In this document: piece after piece, positions 7,344 to 15,666 of the stretch
Numbering within the stretch: the first letter of the stretch is position 1
Layout: each line of letters starts with the position of its first letter
Virus record (IMG/VR): IMGVR_UViG_3300031840_000012
Location: 1 to 34,839 of that record
Strand: one strand, 5' to 3'
Length of the DNA: 34,839 nucleotides
Origin: a virus
Notes under the pieces: model-generated
What the model was told of the DNA's origin: nothing
Databases searched by the model: none
The model's input: the letters and a program-made list of their open reading frames with translations, nothing else
Program-made: the position numbers and the translations under genes

Positions 7344-8203
7344 TGGAACATCCTGCTGAACTATCTGTCTATTCTTTCTTAGCAAAGGCTATGGCTGGAG
7401 AAGCTTCTGTATCCAAAGATATTATGGATCAGGTAGCAACAGATGTATCTAATGCACTAGACAAACAGTTCAACGGGAAGCCTAGAGATGAGTTTAAACT
7501 TAGGATGTCTAACGTAGGGCGTCCTAAGTGCCAACTCTGGTTCGAGAAGAATGACCCTAAAGATAAGACTCCATTTCCACCTCACTTCCTAATGAATATG
7601 TTGTTAGGTGATATAGTGGAGGCTGTCTTTAAGGGTTTACTTCGGGCTTCTGGTGTCCAGTTTGAAGACAACAATAACGTCACCTTAAAGCTAGGTGATG
7701 ATAAAGAGATACAAGGAGAGTACGACCTAATCTTAGATGGTAAGGTTGATGACATAAAGTCTGCATCTCCTTGGTCATACAACAATAAGTTTGTGAACTT
7801 AGAAACACTACAGCAAGGAGATAGCTTCGGCTATATACCTCAACTTGTAGGGTATGCTGAAGGAGCAGACAAAGATGTAGGTGGTTGGTGGGTAGTCAAT
7901 AAAGGTACTGGTCAGTTCAAGTATGTTAATGCTTCATCTGTAAATACTAAAGAAGTTCTTGATAACATTGAAGAAACTTATGACTACATAAATAATGATG
8001 AGCCTTTTGAGCGTTGCTTTAATGCAATAGAGGAAACATTCTACAAGAAACCTACAGGTAACAAGAAGCTTACAACTGAGTGTGGCTTCTGTTCATATAA
8101 ACATAAGTGTTGGCCTACTTTACAAACACGACCATCATTAGTATCACAGGCCAGAGAAAAACCAATGATAGATTATGTACAAATAGAAAAGGAAATAATA
8201 TGA
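7343..8203 (+). CDS. Cas4/AddB-like PD-(D/E)XK nuclease with probable 4Fe-4S cluster
   Basis: The 286-aa protein shows the RecB/Cas4-family nuclease motifs: Glu93 in LLGDIVEAVFKG, Asp128 in GEYDLILDG, Asp137-x-Lys139 in VDDIKSAS, and the QxxxY motif Gln167-x3-Tyr171. It also has one cysteine before the nuclease core (Cys63, GRPKCQLW) and three after it (Cys247, Cys250, Cys256, CGFCSYKHKC). This one-plus-three spacing is the arrangement that binds an iron-sulfur cluster in AddB and Cas4. It probably acts as an exonuclease in phage recombination or host DNA breakdown, paired with the Holliday junction resolvase two genes on. It overlaps the next small gene by ATGA at 8200-8203. Confidence 0.82.
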   Translation: MEHPAELSVYSFLAKAMAGEASVSKDIMDQVATDVSNALDKQFNGKPRDEFKLRMSNVGRPKCQLWFEKNDPKDKTPFPPHFLMNMLLGDIVEAVFKGLLRASGVQFEDNNNVTLKLGDDKEIQGEYDLILDGKVDDIKSASPWSYNNKFVNLETLQQGDSFGYIPQLVGYAEGADKDVGGWWVVNKGTGQFKYVNASSVNTKEVLDNIEETYDYINNDEPFERCFNAIEETFYKKPTGNKKLTTECGFCSYKHKCWPTLQTRPSLVSQAREKPMIDYVQIEKEII

Positions 8204-8415
8204 CAAAATTTACACTAGATAATGTAGAACATGATGAAGATAGTTTAACTGACGAACAAAAGAAGTTAGTGAACGGGGTATCCATTAATCAGAACGCTGT
8301 AAAACTGTTTGATGAAGTACTATCGGCTCTACAAAAACAAGGAGCAGTAAAGTTAGGTGATTTAAGAGATGCTCTAGCTTCAGTCACTGAGAAGTCTGAT
8401 GGTAAAAACACGTAG
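8200..8415 (+). CDS. 71-aa acidic protein of unknown function
   Basis: ATG 8200 overlaps the previous stop (ATGA) and has AAAGGA upstream, so I prefer it to the longer in-frame start at 8107, which would lie deep in the nuclease gene. The product is small, acidic and mainly helical (SLTDEQKKLVNGVSI, AVKLFDEVLSALQKQG, VKLGDLRDALASVTEK), without cysteines or membrane segments. Its end overlaps the resolvase gene by 17 bases. Coupling to two DNA-processing nucleases suggests a role in the same step, but nothing in the sequence defines it. Confidence 0.7.
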   Translation: MTKFTLDNVEHDEDSLTDEQKKLVNGVSINQNAVKLFDEVLSALQKQGAVKLGDLRDALASVTEKSDGKNT

Positions 8416-8842
8416 GCATATTGCATACAGGTATCGTAGCGGTCTTGAGAAACAGATCGCTGCGTTCTTACAAGAGGTACAAACTGAAGTAAGGTACGAG
8501 CAACTTAAAGTAGAGTGGGAAGACTTGAGGTATCGTACCTACACACCAGACTTTTTGTTAGACAACGGAATCATAATAGAAAGTAAAGGGATCTTCGACT
8601 CTGAAGATAGACACAAGCATAATTGTATAAGACAACAGCATCCAGAGTTAGACATTAGATTTATATTTAGTAATGCTAAAGCAAAGCTTTACAAAGGATC
8701 TAAAAGTACGTATACAGATTGGTGTGAGAAGAATAACTTTAAGTATGCTCACAGGGTTATACCTGAAGCATGGTTAAAAGAAACAGGTAAACTAATTAAA
8801 CATAAACGAATAATACTAAAGACTGAAAGGAAAGATAAATGA
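8399..8842 (+). CDS. T7 endonuclease I-type Holliday junction resolvase
   Basis: The 147-aa protein aligns by eye along most of its length with T7 gp3. It has YRSGLEKQIAAFL, YTPDFLLDNGIIIESKG, QQHPELDIRFIFSNAKAKL, and YKGSKSTY followed by WCEKNNFKYAHRVIPEAWL. Catalytic residues equivalent to T7 Glu20, Asp55, Glu65 and Lys67 are Glu17, Asp51, Glu61 and Lys63. The enzyme is a domain-swapped dimer that cuts four-way junctions and branched DNA. In T7 it also contributes to host DNA degradation and debranching before packaging. It sits in an overlapping cluster with a Cas4-like nuclease (upstream) and DUF3310 (4-base overlap downstream). Confidence 0.95.
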   Translation: MVKTRRHIAYRYRSGLEKQIAAFLQEVQTEVRYEQLKVEWEDLRYRTYTPDFLLDNGIIIESKGIFDSEDRHKHNCIRQQHPELDIRFIFSNAKAKLYKGSKSTYTDWCEKNNFKYAHRVIPEAWLKETGKLIKHKRIILKTERKDK

Positions 8843-9120
8843 GTATAGATGTACCTAAATATCTATCAGGAAAGAAAAAAGAAGAGGACATAATAAAAGA
8901 ACCCTCTCACTATACTCGTTACGCTATAGAGCCAGTAACATTTATAATGCAGAATGGCTTTACCTTTGAGATAGGTAATATAATTAAGTATGCAAGCAGA
9001 GCAGGACACAAATTATATGAAGGTATGGATGCAGTAGAGTCAGAGATCACAGACTTAGAAAAGATTAGACGCTACGCAGAGATGCGTATAAATGTGTTAG
9101 AAGGTAAGGATGTGCTATGA
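8839..9120 (+). CDS. DUF3310 (SaV-like) protein
   Basis: The 93-aa protein carries the family signature: PSHYTRYAIEPVTFI, then GFTFEIGNIIKYASRAGHK, then a helix EITDLEKIRRYAEMRINVL. DUF3310 proteins are common in phages and are sometimes annotated as nucleotide kinase-like, but the biochemical function is not settled. Its place between the resolvase and MazG/ribonucleotide reductase genes fits a role in nucleotide metabolism or DNA modification during infection. Start and stop both overlap neighbours (ATGA type). Confidence 0.85.
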   Translation: MSIDVPKYLSGKKKEEDIIKEPSHYTRYAIEPVTFIMQNGFTFEIGNIIKYASRAGHKLYEGMDAVESEITDLEKIRRYAEMRINVLEGKDVL

Positions 9121-9281
9121 AATCCTTTAGTGTCACATTCAGAATAGAAGTAGACGAAGAAGCTAACATACTCTCTATGTATGAAGGTGGTCACGAACAA
9201 GATGTAAGAGAACTCGTAGAGGATGTATTCTACGATATAGATGATGTACATATAAACAGTATAAAGATACAAGAAAGGTAA
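9117..9281 (+). CDS. 54-aa small protein, strand-helix-strand
   Basis: The ATG at 9117 overlaps the previous stop as ATGA, and the frame runs to TAA at 9279-9281, five bases before the MazG start. The product begins with an edge-strand pattern (KSFSVTFRIEVDEEANIL), continues with an acidic helix (QDVRELVEDVFYDI) and ends with a strand (VHINSIKIQER). I recall similar short acidic proteins in other marine phages but know no function. An opposite-strand frame over the same bases is longer but reads as low-complexity tyrosine-rich sequence and is clearly a shadow. Confidence 0.7.
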   Translation: MKSFSVTFRIEVDEEANILSMYEGGHEQDVRELVEDVFYDIDDVHINSIKIQER

Positions 9282-9285
9282 AGAT

Positions 9286-9669
9286 ATGGTAACACACGAG
9301 GAGCTACAAAAGATGGGGTACTTTGATAGTAAGTTAGATGTAAACGATACATTAGATCAGTTCACTGCGTACAGTGAGTGGGTAGAGAACATGATTATTA
9401 CACCGCCTGAGAAGAGACTCTTTGAAAATCTATTTGGTTTGATGAGTGAAGCAGGTGAAGTTGCAGGTAAGATGCAGAAGACTATACGTGATGCTAAGTC
9501 TGTGTCAAAAGCTGACATGGTTAAAGAGTTAGGTGACGTAGTGTTCTACGCTACAGCTATAGCTAATGCATATAAGAGTTCACTCAAAGAAGTTATAGAA
9601 GTAAACATGGACAAGCTAAACAATCGTAAGAGACAAGGTAAAATTAAAGGAAGCGGAGACAACAGATAA
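9286..9669 (+). CDS. mazG: MazG-like nucleotide pyrophosphohydrolase
   Basis: The 127-aa protein has the all-alpha MazG core with metal-binding pairs Glu55xxGlu58 (SEAGEVAGKM) and Glu81xxAsp84 (KELGDVVFYATAIA), and the conserved tail NMDKLNNRKRQGKIKGSG. The family hydrolyses (d)NTPs to monophosphate and pyrophosphate. Marine phage versions are proposed to act on dNTPs or on (p)ppGpp to shift host metabolism. It has AAAGGTAAAGAT just upstream of ATG 9286, and its stop overlaps the ribonucleotide reductase start (TAATG), which supports a shared role in dNTP pool control. Confidence 0.9.
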   Translation: MVTHEELQKMGYFDSKLDVNDTLDQFTAYSEWVENMIITPPEKRLFENLFGLMSEAGEVAGKMQKTIRDAKSVSKADMVKELGDVVFYATAIANAYKSSLKEVIEVNMDKLNNRKRQGKIKGSGDNR

Positions 9670-11378
9670 TGCAATACAGATCTAACTTAAACCCTATGCT
9701 GAGATCTAAATTCTCAGAAGACATATTCAATCACAAGTACAGACATGATGGAGCAGAAACGTGGGCTGCATTAGCTCACACTCTTGTAGAAGATGTGTGT
9801 AAATCTCCTGACGCAACAGGTAGCCAAGATGCTTACCTATCGAAAGAAGAGAGACAACAGCTAGAAGAATACATACGAGACATGAAGTTTATACCCGGTG
9901 GTCGTTACTTGTACTACGCAGGTAGACTCAACAAGTTCTTCAACAACTGTTACCTACTCAAAGCTGAAGAAGATACACGAGAAGACTGGGCTAACCTATC
10001 ATGGAAGTCAGAGAGTTGTTTGATGACAGGTGGTGGTATAGGTGTAGACTACTCTATCTACAGAGGAGAAGGCGCACCAATACAAAGGACAGGTGGCGAA
10101 GCATCTGGTCCTATACCTAAGATGAATATGATAAATGAGATTGGGAGAAGGGTGATGCAAGGTGGCAGTAGAAGATCAGCTATCTACGCTAGTCTTAACT
10201 GGCGACATCCTGACATAAATAAGTTCTTGGTAGCAAAAGATTGGGCATCAATGCCTGTAGGTAGTACAGGTAAAACTCTCTGGGATATAAAGCAAGAAGA
10301 TTTTAACTTCCCTGCACCCCTTGACATGACTAATGTCTCAGTTAACTACGATACGGATTGGCTACTTAACTACTACGAAACTGGTGCAGTTGGCCTTACG
10401 TTTGAGGCTAATGTTAAACAAGCTATGAAGACAGCCGAACCCGGATTCTCGTTTAACTTCTTTGATAAAGAAAATGAGACACTACGTAATGCTTGTACTG
10501 AAGTAACAAGTGCAGACGATAGTGATGTATGTAACTTGGGTTCACTGAACTTTGGACGCATCGAAACTCTTACTGAGCTAAAGGATGTTGTACGTCTAGC
10601 CACTATGTTCCTTATCTGTGGGACATTAAAGGCACAGCTACCTTACGATAAAGTGTATAAAGTTAGAGCTAAGAATAGAAGATTAGGTCTAGGCTTTATG
10701 GGTGTACACGAGTGGCTCATAAAAAAAGGATACAAATATGAGGTCACTCCTGAGTTACACCAGTGGCTTTCAGTATATAGGGGAGAGTCTGATAAAGTCT
10801 CTAAGGAGTTCTCAGAGAAGTTATCTATTACCAAACCAGTAGCGAATAGAGCTATAGCACCTACAGGATCTATCGGCATACTAGCTGGTACATCAACAGG
10901 CATTGAGCCTATCTTTGCTGTGGCATATAAGAGGAGATATCTTAAAGGGAATACACGATGGGTATATCAATATGTAGTCGATAGTGCTGCACAAGAACTC
11001 ATTGATCTGTACGGTACAGACCCAGAACAAGTAGAGAGTGCGTTAGACTTAGCTTCAGACTACGAAAGAAGAATAAAGTTTCAAGCTGACGTACAAGACT
11101 ATGTAGACATGAGTATTAGTTCTACAATTAATCTTCCTGCTTGGGGTAGTAAACTCAACAACGAAGATACTGTACGTGACTTTGCTTATACATTAGCAAG
11201 CTACGCTCACAGGCTACGTGGGTTTACGTGCTACCCTGATGGCAGTCGTGGTGGTCAGCCGCTTACATCTGTACCTTACAGTGAAGCAGTTGAGAAACTA
11301 GGGGAAGAGTTTGATGAACACGTAGAGACTCACGATATATGTGACATCAGTGGTCAAGGAGGTTCATGCGGAGTATGA
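9669..11378 (+). CDS. nrdJ: Class II (B12-dependent) ribonucleotide reductase
   Basis: The 569-aa protein has the reductase barrel signatures: FNNCYLL (Cys94), MTGGGIGVDYS, GEASGPIPKM, RNACTEV (Cys276, the thiyl radical position, and Glu278), DVCNLGSLN (Cys288, redox partner of Cys94), the loop APTGSIGILAGTSTGIEP, and a C-terminal CDISGQGGSC whose cysteines can re-reduce the active site. It makes deoxyribonucleotides for phage DNA synthesis. I call class II because the motifs resemble NrdJ, there is no N-terminal ATP cone, and no small radical subunit gene lies beside it; it would then need adenosylcobalamin from the host. It overlaps MazG and the next small gene by one and four bases. Confidence 0.92.
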   Translation: MQYRSNLNPMLRSKFSEDIFNHKYRHDGAETWAALAHTLVEDVCKSPDATGSQDAYLSKEERQQLEEYIRDMKFIPGGRYLYYAGRLNKFFNNCYLLKAEEDTREDWANLSWKSESCLMTGGGIGVDYSIYRGEGAPIQRTGGEASGPIPKMNMINEIGRRVMQGGSRRSAIYASLNWRHPDINKFLVAKDWASMPVGSTGKTLWDIKQEDFNFPAPLDMTNVSVNYDTDWLLNYYETGAVGLTFEANVKQAMKTAEPGFSFNFFDKENETLRNACTEVTSADDSDVCNLGSLNFGRIETLTELKDVVRLATMFLICGTLKAQLPYDKVYKVRAKNRRLGLGFMGVHEWLIKKGYKYEVTPELHQWLSVYRGESDKVSKEFSEKLSITKPVANRAIAPTGSIGILAGTSTGIEPIFAVAYKRRYLKGNTRWVYQYVVDSAAQELIDLYGTDPEQVESALDLASDYERRIKFQADVQDYVDMSISSTINLPAWGSKLNNEDTVRDFAYTLASYAHRLRGFTCYPDGSRGGQPLTSVPYSEAVEKLGEEFDEHVETHDICDISGQGGSCGV

Positions 11379-11572
11379 GTATTATCAAAGAGGCAGAACA
11401 ATACATCAAGAATAAAAAGTATCATCTAATAAAAGGGGTAGCACAAAAGGTAGACCCTTTAGAGGAGTATATACAAAGGAACATGGATGAGTCTGTAGAG
11501 AAAGAAAAAGCTATTGAACGCTTGACAGAGGTATTTATGTGGTGTAAAAGATATACAGATCTTCGTGGTTGA
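11375..11572 (+). CDS. 65-aa protein of unknown function, last gene of the left arm
   Basis: I choose ATG 11375, which overlaps the reductase stop as ATGA. An in-frame ATG at 11366 sits only two bases after the strong AAGGAGGT at 11356-11363, too close for normal use. The basic and acidic helices (IIKEAEQYIKNKKYHLIKG, EKEKAIERLTEVFMWCKRY) give no recognisable domain. Coupling to ribonucleotide reductase suggests but does not prove an accessory role. A terminator follows 17 bases after the stop. Confidence 0.65.
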   Translation: MSIIKEAEQYIKNKKYHLIKGVAQKVDPLEEYIQRNMDESVEKEKAIERLTEVFMWCKRYTDLRG

Positions 11573-11589
11573 AGTTGGTGTGGGTGAAG

Positions 11590-11615
11590 AGGGGTTTAAT
11601 TACCCCTTTTTGCTT
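11590..11615 (+). terminator. Intrinsic terminator between the convergent arms
   Basis: A six-pair stem (AGGGGT 11590-11595 with ACCCCT 11602-11607, loop TTAATT) is followed by a T-run on the plus strand, so it should end transcription of the replication arm. On the minus strand the same stem has only a weak pyrimidine-rich tail (CTCTTC), so termination of the virion arm here would be less efficient or need help. The loop contains the stop codon of the 1356-aa minus-strand gene, so the terminator overlaps coding sequence. Confidence 0.75.
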
Positions 11616-14600
11616 TTTCGTAATCTCGTTGTGCTTTAGATTCATTAATATCCATAAGTACATCAAGAGTTTTTAATTGCTCTGAGCTTAACTCTCTTAC
11701 ATCCGTTGCTTTTCTCATTACATCTGGAGTCGATGGGTCGTTGTCATCATCTACAGGTACCATAAAATCATATTTTAAAAACTCAGACTCTATTTCATTT
11801 AGAGTTCTAGATTTTTCTAGCTCTTTAAGCTGATCTACTTTTTTAACAAATTCAAAGTGTACGCTTTTACCACTCATTTTTGATTCTACTTTTAATCTAT
11901 CTATTACTGCTGCTCTCACTTCTCTTTTCATTATTTTAAACAAATTTAAACGTGACTCTGAGTCGCCATTTCTCCATTCTTTACTTTGTAAAATTTTCTG
12001 CGATCTAAAACTAAACTCTAGTGCCATTAGTCTATTCATGTAATTAGATACTTCAGGAAACTTACTTCGTGTTCCAATTTGGAAAGGAGGAAGACCTATC
12101 TGTGCAAGCATTATTTCAAGGTGACTTTTTGGACTACCTGTTTTACCTATTAAATTTAAATTTATACGTTTAGGATTTACATTAGTAGGAGAATACTTTT
12201 CTTTTTGATTTACGGGAACACCAAAAGCTTTCATAAACTCGTCTACATATACTAAACCTTTATTTAAATTTGGCATACCTTGTTTCTTATCAGGTACAAA
12301 TAAATTTTTTCCTCTTGCAATTTTAAAAGCATTATTAAGAGGGTCTAAACCTCTTGATCCTTGTGCTAAGTTAGCTCCAGTGCCTTTTAAAAAATCACTA
12401 ATAGCTTTAAGCTTTTGAGGTTCTCTTTCTAAAGTACCATCATGTAAAAAATTAAACACATCCTTAAAGTTTCTGTCTAATTGTCTTTCTAGTTGAGCAG
12501 GACCAAATACAACAGCATATTCTTTTATTAATGCAGGTGGAATCTTTAAACCTTCTTGATGATAAGCCATTAATCTAGCGGTAGCTTTGAATACATTATA
12601 TGGAAAGTTATACTGATGACGGATTATACTACCATCGGCTGCTCGTGTTTCATCCCACCGCAATCCTTCTTTTAAATATTCTCGTTCTGATTCAGACATA
12701 GCATAGCTTGCAGTAAAACCTACTGAAGCCTTAACAGCAAGTCTACCAAGATCTCTATCTGGAGTGCCTTTTGCTGCACCTTTAACTAAATTATAAGCTA
12801 AACTTACCCCAGAATAATCTGTCATAAATGCTATAGAGTTATTAAAGAATCTTCCAAAAGGAATAGCTGTACCTATGAGAGGTATTTTTCTTATATCTTG
12901 TATTAGTCCTGCCATTATAGGTATAGGATCATAAAAATCTACGGTATCAGATTTAGTAGATCTCCAATTTATGTCACCGTTAGCATCTCTCTTTACTGTG
13001 TTAGTAAAGTTTAAATACTTATTACCTTTAGCTCCAGCTTTAGAGTAGTCATACGAAAAAGATTCTTTAAGAGCTTCTTCTGTAGCTGGTGCTATAACTC
13101 TTGCAATAAAAGATTTATCATTTAAAATTTTATATGCACCTTCACTTTCTAAAAGTTCTGCATATGTCATACCATAATTTCTACGAACTTGTCTTTCAAG
13201 ATGGTAGTAAAAAGATTGAGACTTAGTAAAGGTGTCAATAATTTTAACTCCATAAGCTGTCTGCAATTTGTCTATAGTAAATTCTATTGCTTTTTTTCCA
13301 TAATTTTTTTTAGTTGTGTCTAACTCAGGATATCCTAATCTTTTATTTACATCTCCGGGTGTATCAATAGTGTTTACCATGCTCAGAAGTTCATCCATAT
13401 CTTCTCTATATAAAACAAACGTATCTAAAAACTTCTCTTCTGTCATATCAGGATCTAGTAAATTTTTTACTTTGTCCCTTTGTAAATCTGCTAAAAGTCT
13501 AGTTTGTTTCCACCATTTAGAATCATAAAAACTATAGTCTCCACCTCCAGTAACAGTACGTTCCCACCTGCCTTCGAACAGATGTCTAAGTGCTGCCCTA
13601 CCTCCATACAATGCCGTGTATGTCATATCAGTGGTACTGTTAGCTGCAGATGCAACACTCCAACCTTTTACGTTTAGCCACGTAGTATCTGGATGACTAA
13701 CAAGACCTTTTATGTATTGTCTTTGAAACCAACCAAATTCATCCCAGATCTTTTTTGGTATTTCCCATTTACTAGCACTACCACTATTATCTAATATGTC
13801 ATCCATTACATCGTCATAAAAGTTTCTATTATTCTTAAAACCTTTTGACATGTGACTCATTAACCATCCTTCAGCCATGCCTTCAGACACATCTGCTGCC
13901 ATCATTTGCATTGCAGATCTTAATGTTTTGTTTTTGTAGTTAGGATGATAAGCTTTTATTGTATCTCTGTATGCAGCAGACACTTCTTTTTTTGCTTCTT
14001 CAGGTAGTTGTTCTATTGTATCAAGTAACCAGTTGGTAAAGTTGTCATCTTTAGGTTTACCACTTTTTGTCTTTAAGTTTTTACGTTTTACTCCGGGCCA
14101 GAACACACCTCTGTCGAGTAGTATTTTATAGACACCTTTGATGTCACCTTCAGTATCACCTAACCAAAATAATCTCTTTAAGTTAGAATTAAATTGGTTG
14201 TCTGTACCTTCTTCTCTTGATAACTTTACGGAACCTTTCTGTACTTTCTCTACCCAAGATAGAAGCTTTCTTTTATTTCGTTTAAACTCTTCACCTAAAC
14301 CTTTTAAGTTTACATCCTTGGGATCAAAGGCTTTGGTTCCTGATTCGTATGCTTCCTTTGCTAGTGCTGCATCCGTTATAATTTTGTCGTACATAAAGTT
14401 TTCAGCAGAATCAATACCCCTTATATTATTCGTATTTATGCTTTCTTTAAGTTTTAAAAAAGAATAACCTATAGCAGAAAAAACAGGACTTGCTGCAGTT
14501 TGTATCCAGTTCCATTCATATTCTTCGTCAGTTAAGTTGTATGCTTGTTGGTATATTGTATCTACTGCAACTGCAGCAGCCGCATCAAAGATCATTCCTC

Positions 14601-15666
14601 CTTTTATACCTTTATCTTTTGCTATCTGTGCTACCATTTTGCCATAAAAAGTTTTAGGCAAATTTAGTTGTGCGAGTGCAGTCGAATCAAGTTTTGACGT
14701 AGACAAAGATTTAGAAATAGACCTAGCAAAAATACCTATCTCTTTGTCTATTGCTTTTTTAGTTAAGCCTTTTGCTGTAAGTTGTTGTACTTTTGCATCA
14801 ATTATTTTATTGAGTGCAGGAGTTATCATCTTTTTAGTAGCACCTTTTTTTACTGCACTAGATACAAACATAGTAGCTAAATTAGTTAAATCCCAAATAG
14901 CTCCTCCTGCATAGTCGGTAATCATATCCCCAGTTTCCCACCACTCTTGTACTCTTTCACGTTCAGCAGCATTCATTTCAGCTATAGTTCTAGCTTCTGG
15001 TTTATAATTATTCTTTAGTGGTCCACCATAGTTCTCCCACAAAATGTGATTGTTTTTTATTTTAGATGCACCTTCTGGGGTTGTTGAAAGAACATGCTGT
15101 ATTTTTTTCAGTGTTGCGTGAGTATTACCTCCATCTAAATATCTGTTGTGGTATATCCATTTCTCAACCAACTGAGGCTTAGTTAAATTTTCATAATACC
15201 CATACCCATCTCTGTCTAATAGATACTCATATATAATTCTAGTAAATGCGTTAGGGTCTGAAGGAGTACCCTCTATTAAATCTTTTCTTTTTAACATGTA
15301 AGTAAAAGGAGCTTCTTCTTTTTTATCTTCAATAACTTCTTTTGTTTCACTAGTAGATGAATCTTTTTCACCCAACAAATTAGCTCTACCTGATTCAAGT
15401 GTACTAAAAACTTCTTCTTGTTTACTAACAAGTTCTTTAATATTAGGGTCAACTGTTACTTCAGGTTTTATTCCGTACCCTTGTTTTTCTCTTAGTTCTC
15501 TTAGTTCAACTAACGGCCCTTCAACTACAGAGTCATTTCCGTAACTATCTGTAGGAAAAGTAAAATCAATTAATGGAGACTCTTTAGTTTCATCAGTTAC
15601 TATATTAAAGAATCTATTATACTCTTCTTCTGCTGATGATAAAGAATTAGCTACATTATCCGCCAT
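11596..15666 (-). CDS. Large internal virion (ejected) protein, T7 gp16-like by position
   Basis: This is the last gene of the virion arm. At 1356 aa it has the size of the T7 gp16-type core protein. It is mostly helical and charged, with several hydrophobic or glycine/alanine stretches that could insert in membrane (IWDLTNLATMFVSSAV, GGMIFDAAAAVAVDTIYQQ, AASPVFSAIGYSFL, IPLIGTAIPFGRFFN, LAVKASVGFTASYAM). I see no transglycosylase motif in it; that function is in the 335-aa protein three genes upstream. In T7-like phages such proteins form an internal core and are ejected into the cell envelope as a DNA conduit. The assignment rests on size, position after the other core genes, and composition. 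The start overlaps the previous gene by 11 bases. Confidence 0.65.
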   Translation of the reverse strand: MADNVANSLSSAEEEYNRFFNIVTDETKESPLIDFTFPTDSYGNDSVVEGPLVELRELREKQGYGIKPEVTVDPNIKELVSKQEEVFSTLESGRANLLGEKDSSTSETKEVIEDKKEEAPFTYMLKRKDLIEGTPSDPNAFTRIIYEYLLDRDGYGYYENLTKPQLVEKWIYHNRYLDGGNTHATLKKIQHVLSTTPEGASKIKNNHILWENYGGPLKNNYKPEARTIAEMNAAERERVQEWWETGDMITDYAGGAIWDLTNLATMFVSSAVKKGATKKMITPALNKIIDAKVQQLTAKGLTKKAIDKEIGIFARSISKSLSTSKLDSTALAQLNLPKTFYGKMVAQIAKDKGIKGGMIFDAAAAVAVDTIYQQAYNLTDEEYEWNWIQTAASPVFSAIGYSFLKLKESINTNNIRGIDSAENFMYDKIITDAALAKEAYESGTKAFDPKDVNLKGLGEEFKRNKRKLLSWVEKVQKGSVKLSREEGTDNQFNSNLKRLFWLGDTEGDIKGVYKILLDRGVFWPGVKRKNLKTKSGKPKDDNFTNWLLDTIEQLPEEAKKEVSAAYRDTIKAYHPNYKNKTLRSAMQMMAADVSEGMAEGWLMSHMSKGFKNNRNFYDDVMDDILDNSGSASKWEIPKKIWDEFGWFQRQYIKGLVSHPDTTWLNVKGWSVASAANSTTDMTYTALYGGRAALRHLFEGRWERTVTGGGDYSFYDSKWWKQTRLLADLQRDKVKNLLDPDMTEEKFLDTFVLYREDMDELLSMVNTIDTPGDVNKRLGYPELDTTKKNYGKKAIEFTIDKLQTAYGVKIIDTFTKSQSFYYHLERQVRRNYGMTYAELLESEGAYKILNDKSFIARVIAPATEEALKESFSYDYSKAGAKGNKYLNFTNTVKRDANGDINWRSTKSDTVDFYDPIPIMAGLIQDIRKIPLIGTAIPFGRFFNNSIAFMTDYSGVSLAYNLVKGAAKGTPDRDLGRLAVKASVGFTASYAMSESEREYLKEGLRWDETRAADGSIIRHQYNFPYNVFKATARLMAYHQEGLKIPPALIKEYAVVFGPAQLERQLDRNFKDVFNFLHDGTLEREPQKLKAISDFLKGTGANLAQGSRGLDPLNNAFKIARGKNLFVPDKKQGMPNLNKGLVYVDEFMKAFGVPVNQKEKYSPTNVNPKRINLNLIGKTGSPKSHLEIMLAQIGLPPFQIGTRSKFPEVSNYMNRLMALEFSFRSQKILQSKEWRNGDSESRLNLFKIMKREVRAAVIDRLKVESKMSGKSVHFEFVKKVDQLKELEKSRTLNEIESEFLKYDFMVPVDDDNDPSTPDVMRKATDVRELSSEQLKTLDVLMDINESKAQRDYEKAKRGN

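Noticed and set aside
8107-8199. Longer start for the 71-aa protein
   Set aside because: It would overlap the nuclease gene by nearly 100 bases and encode an unrelated-looking leader; ATG 8200 forms the standard ATGA overlap.
9072-9272. 66-codon minus-strand frame
   Set aside because: It reads as tyrosine/isoleucine-rich nonsense and lies opposite a well-placed 54-aa gene on the plus strand.
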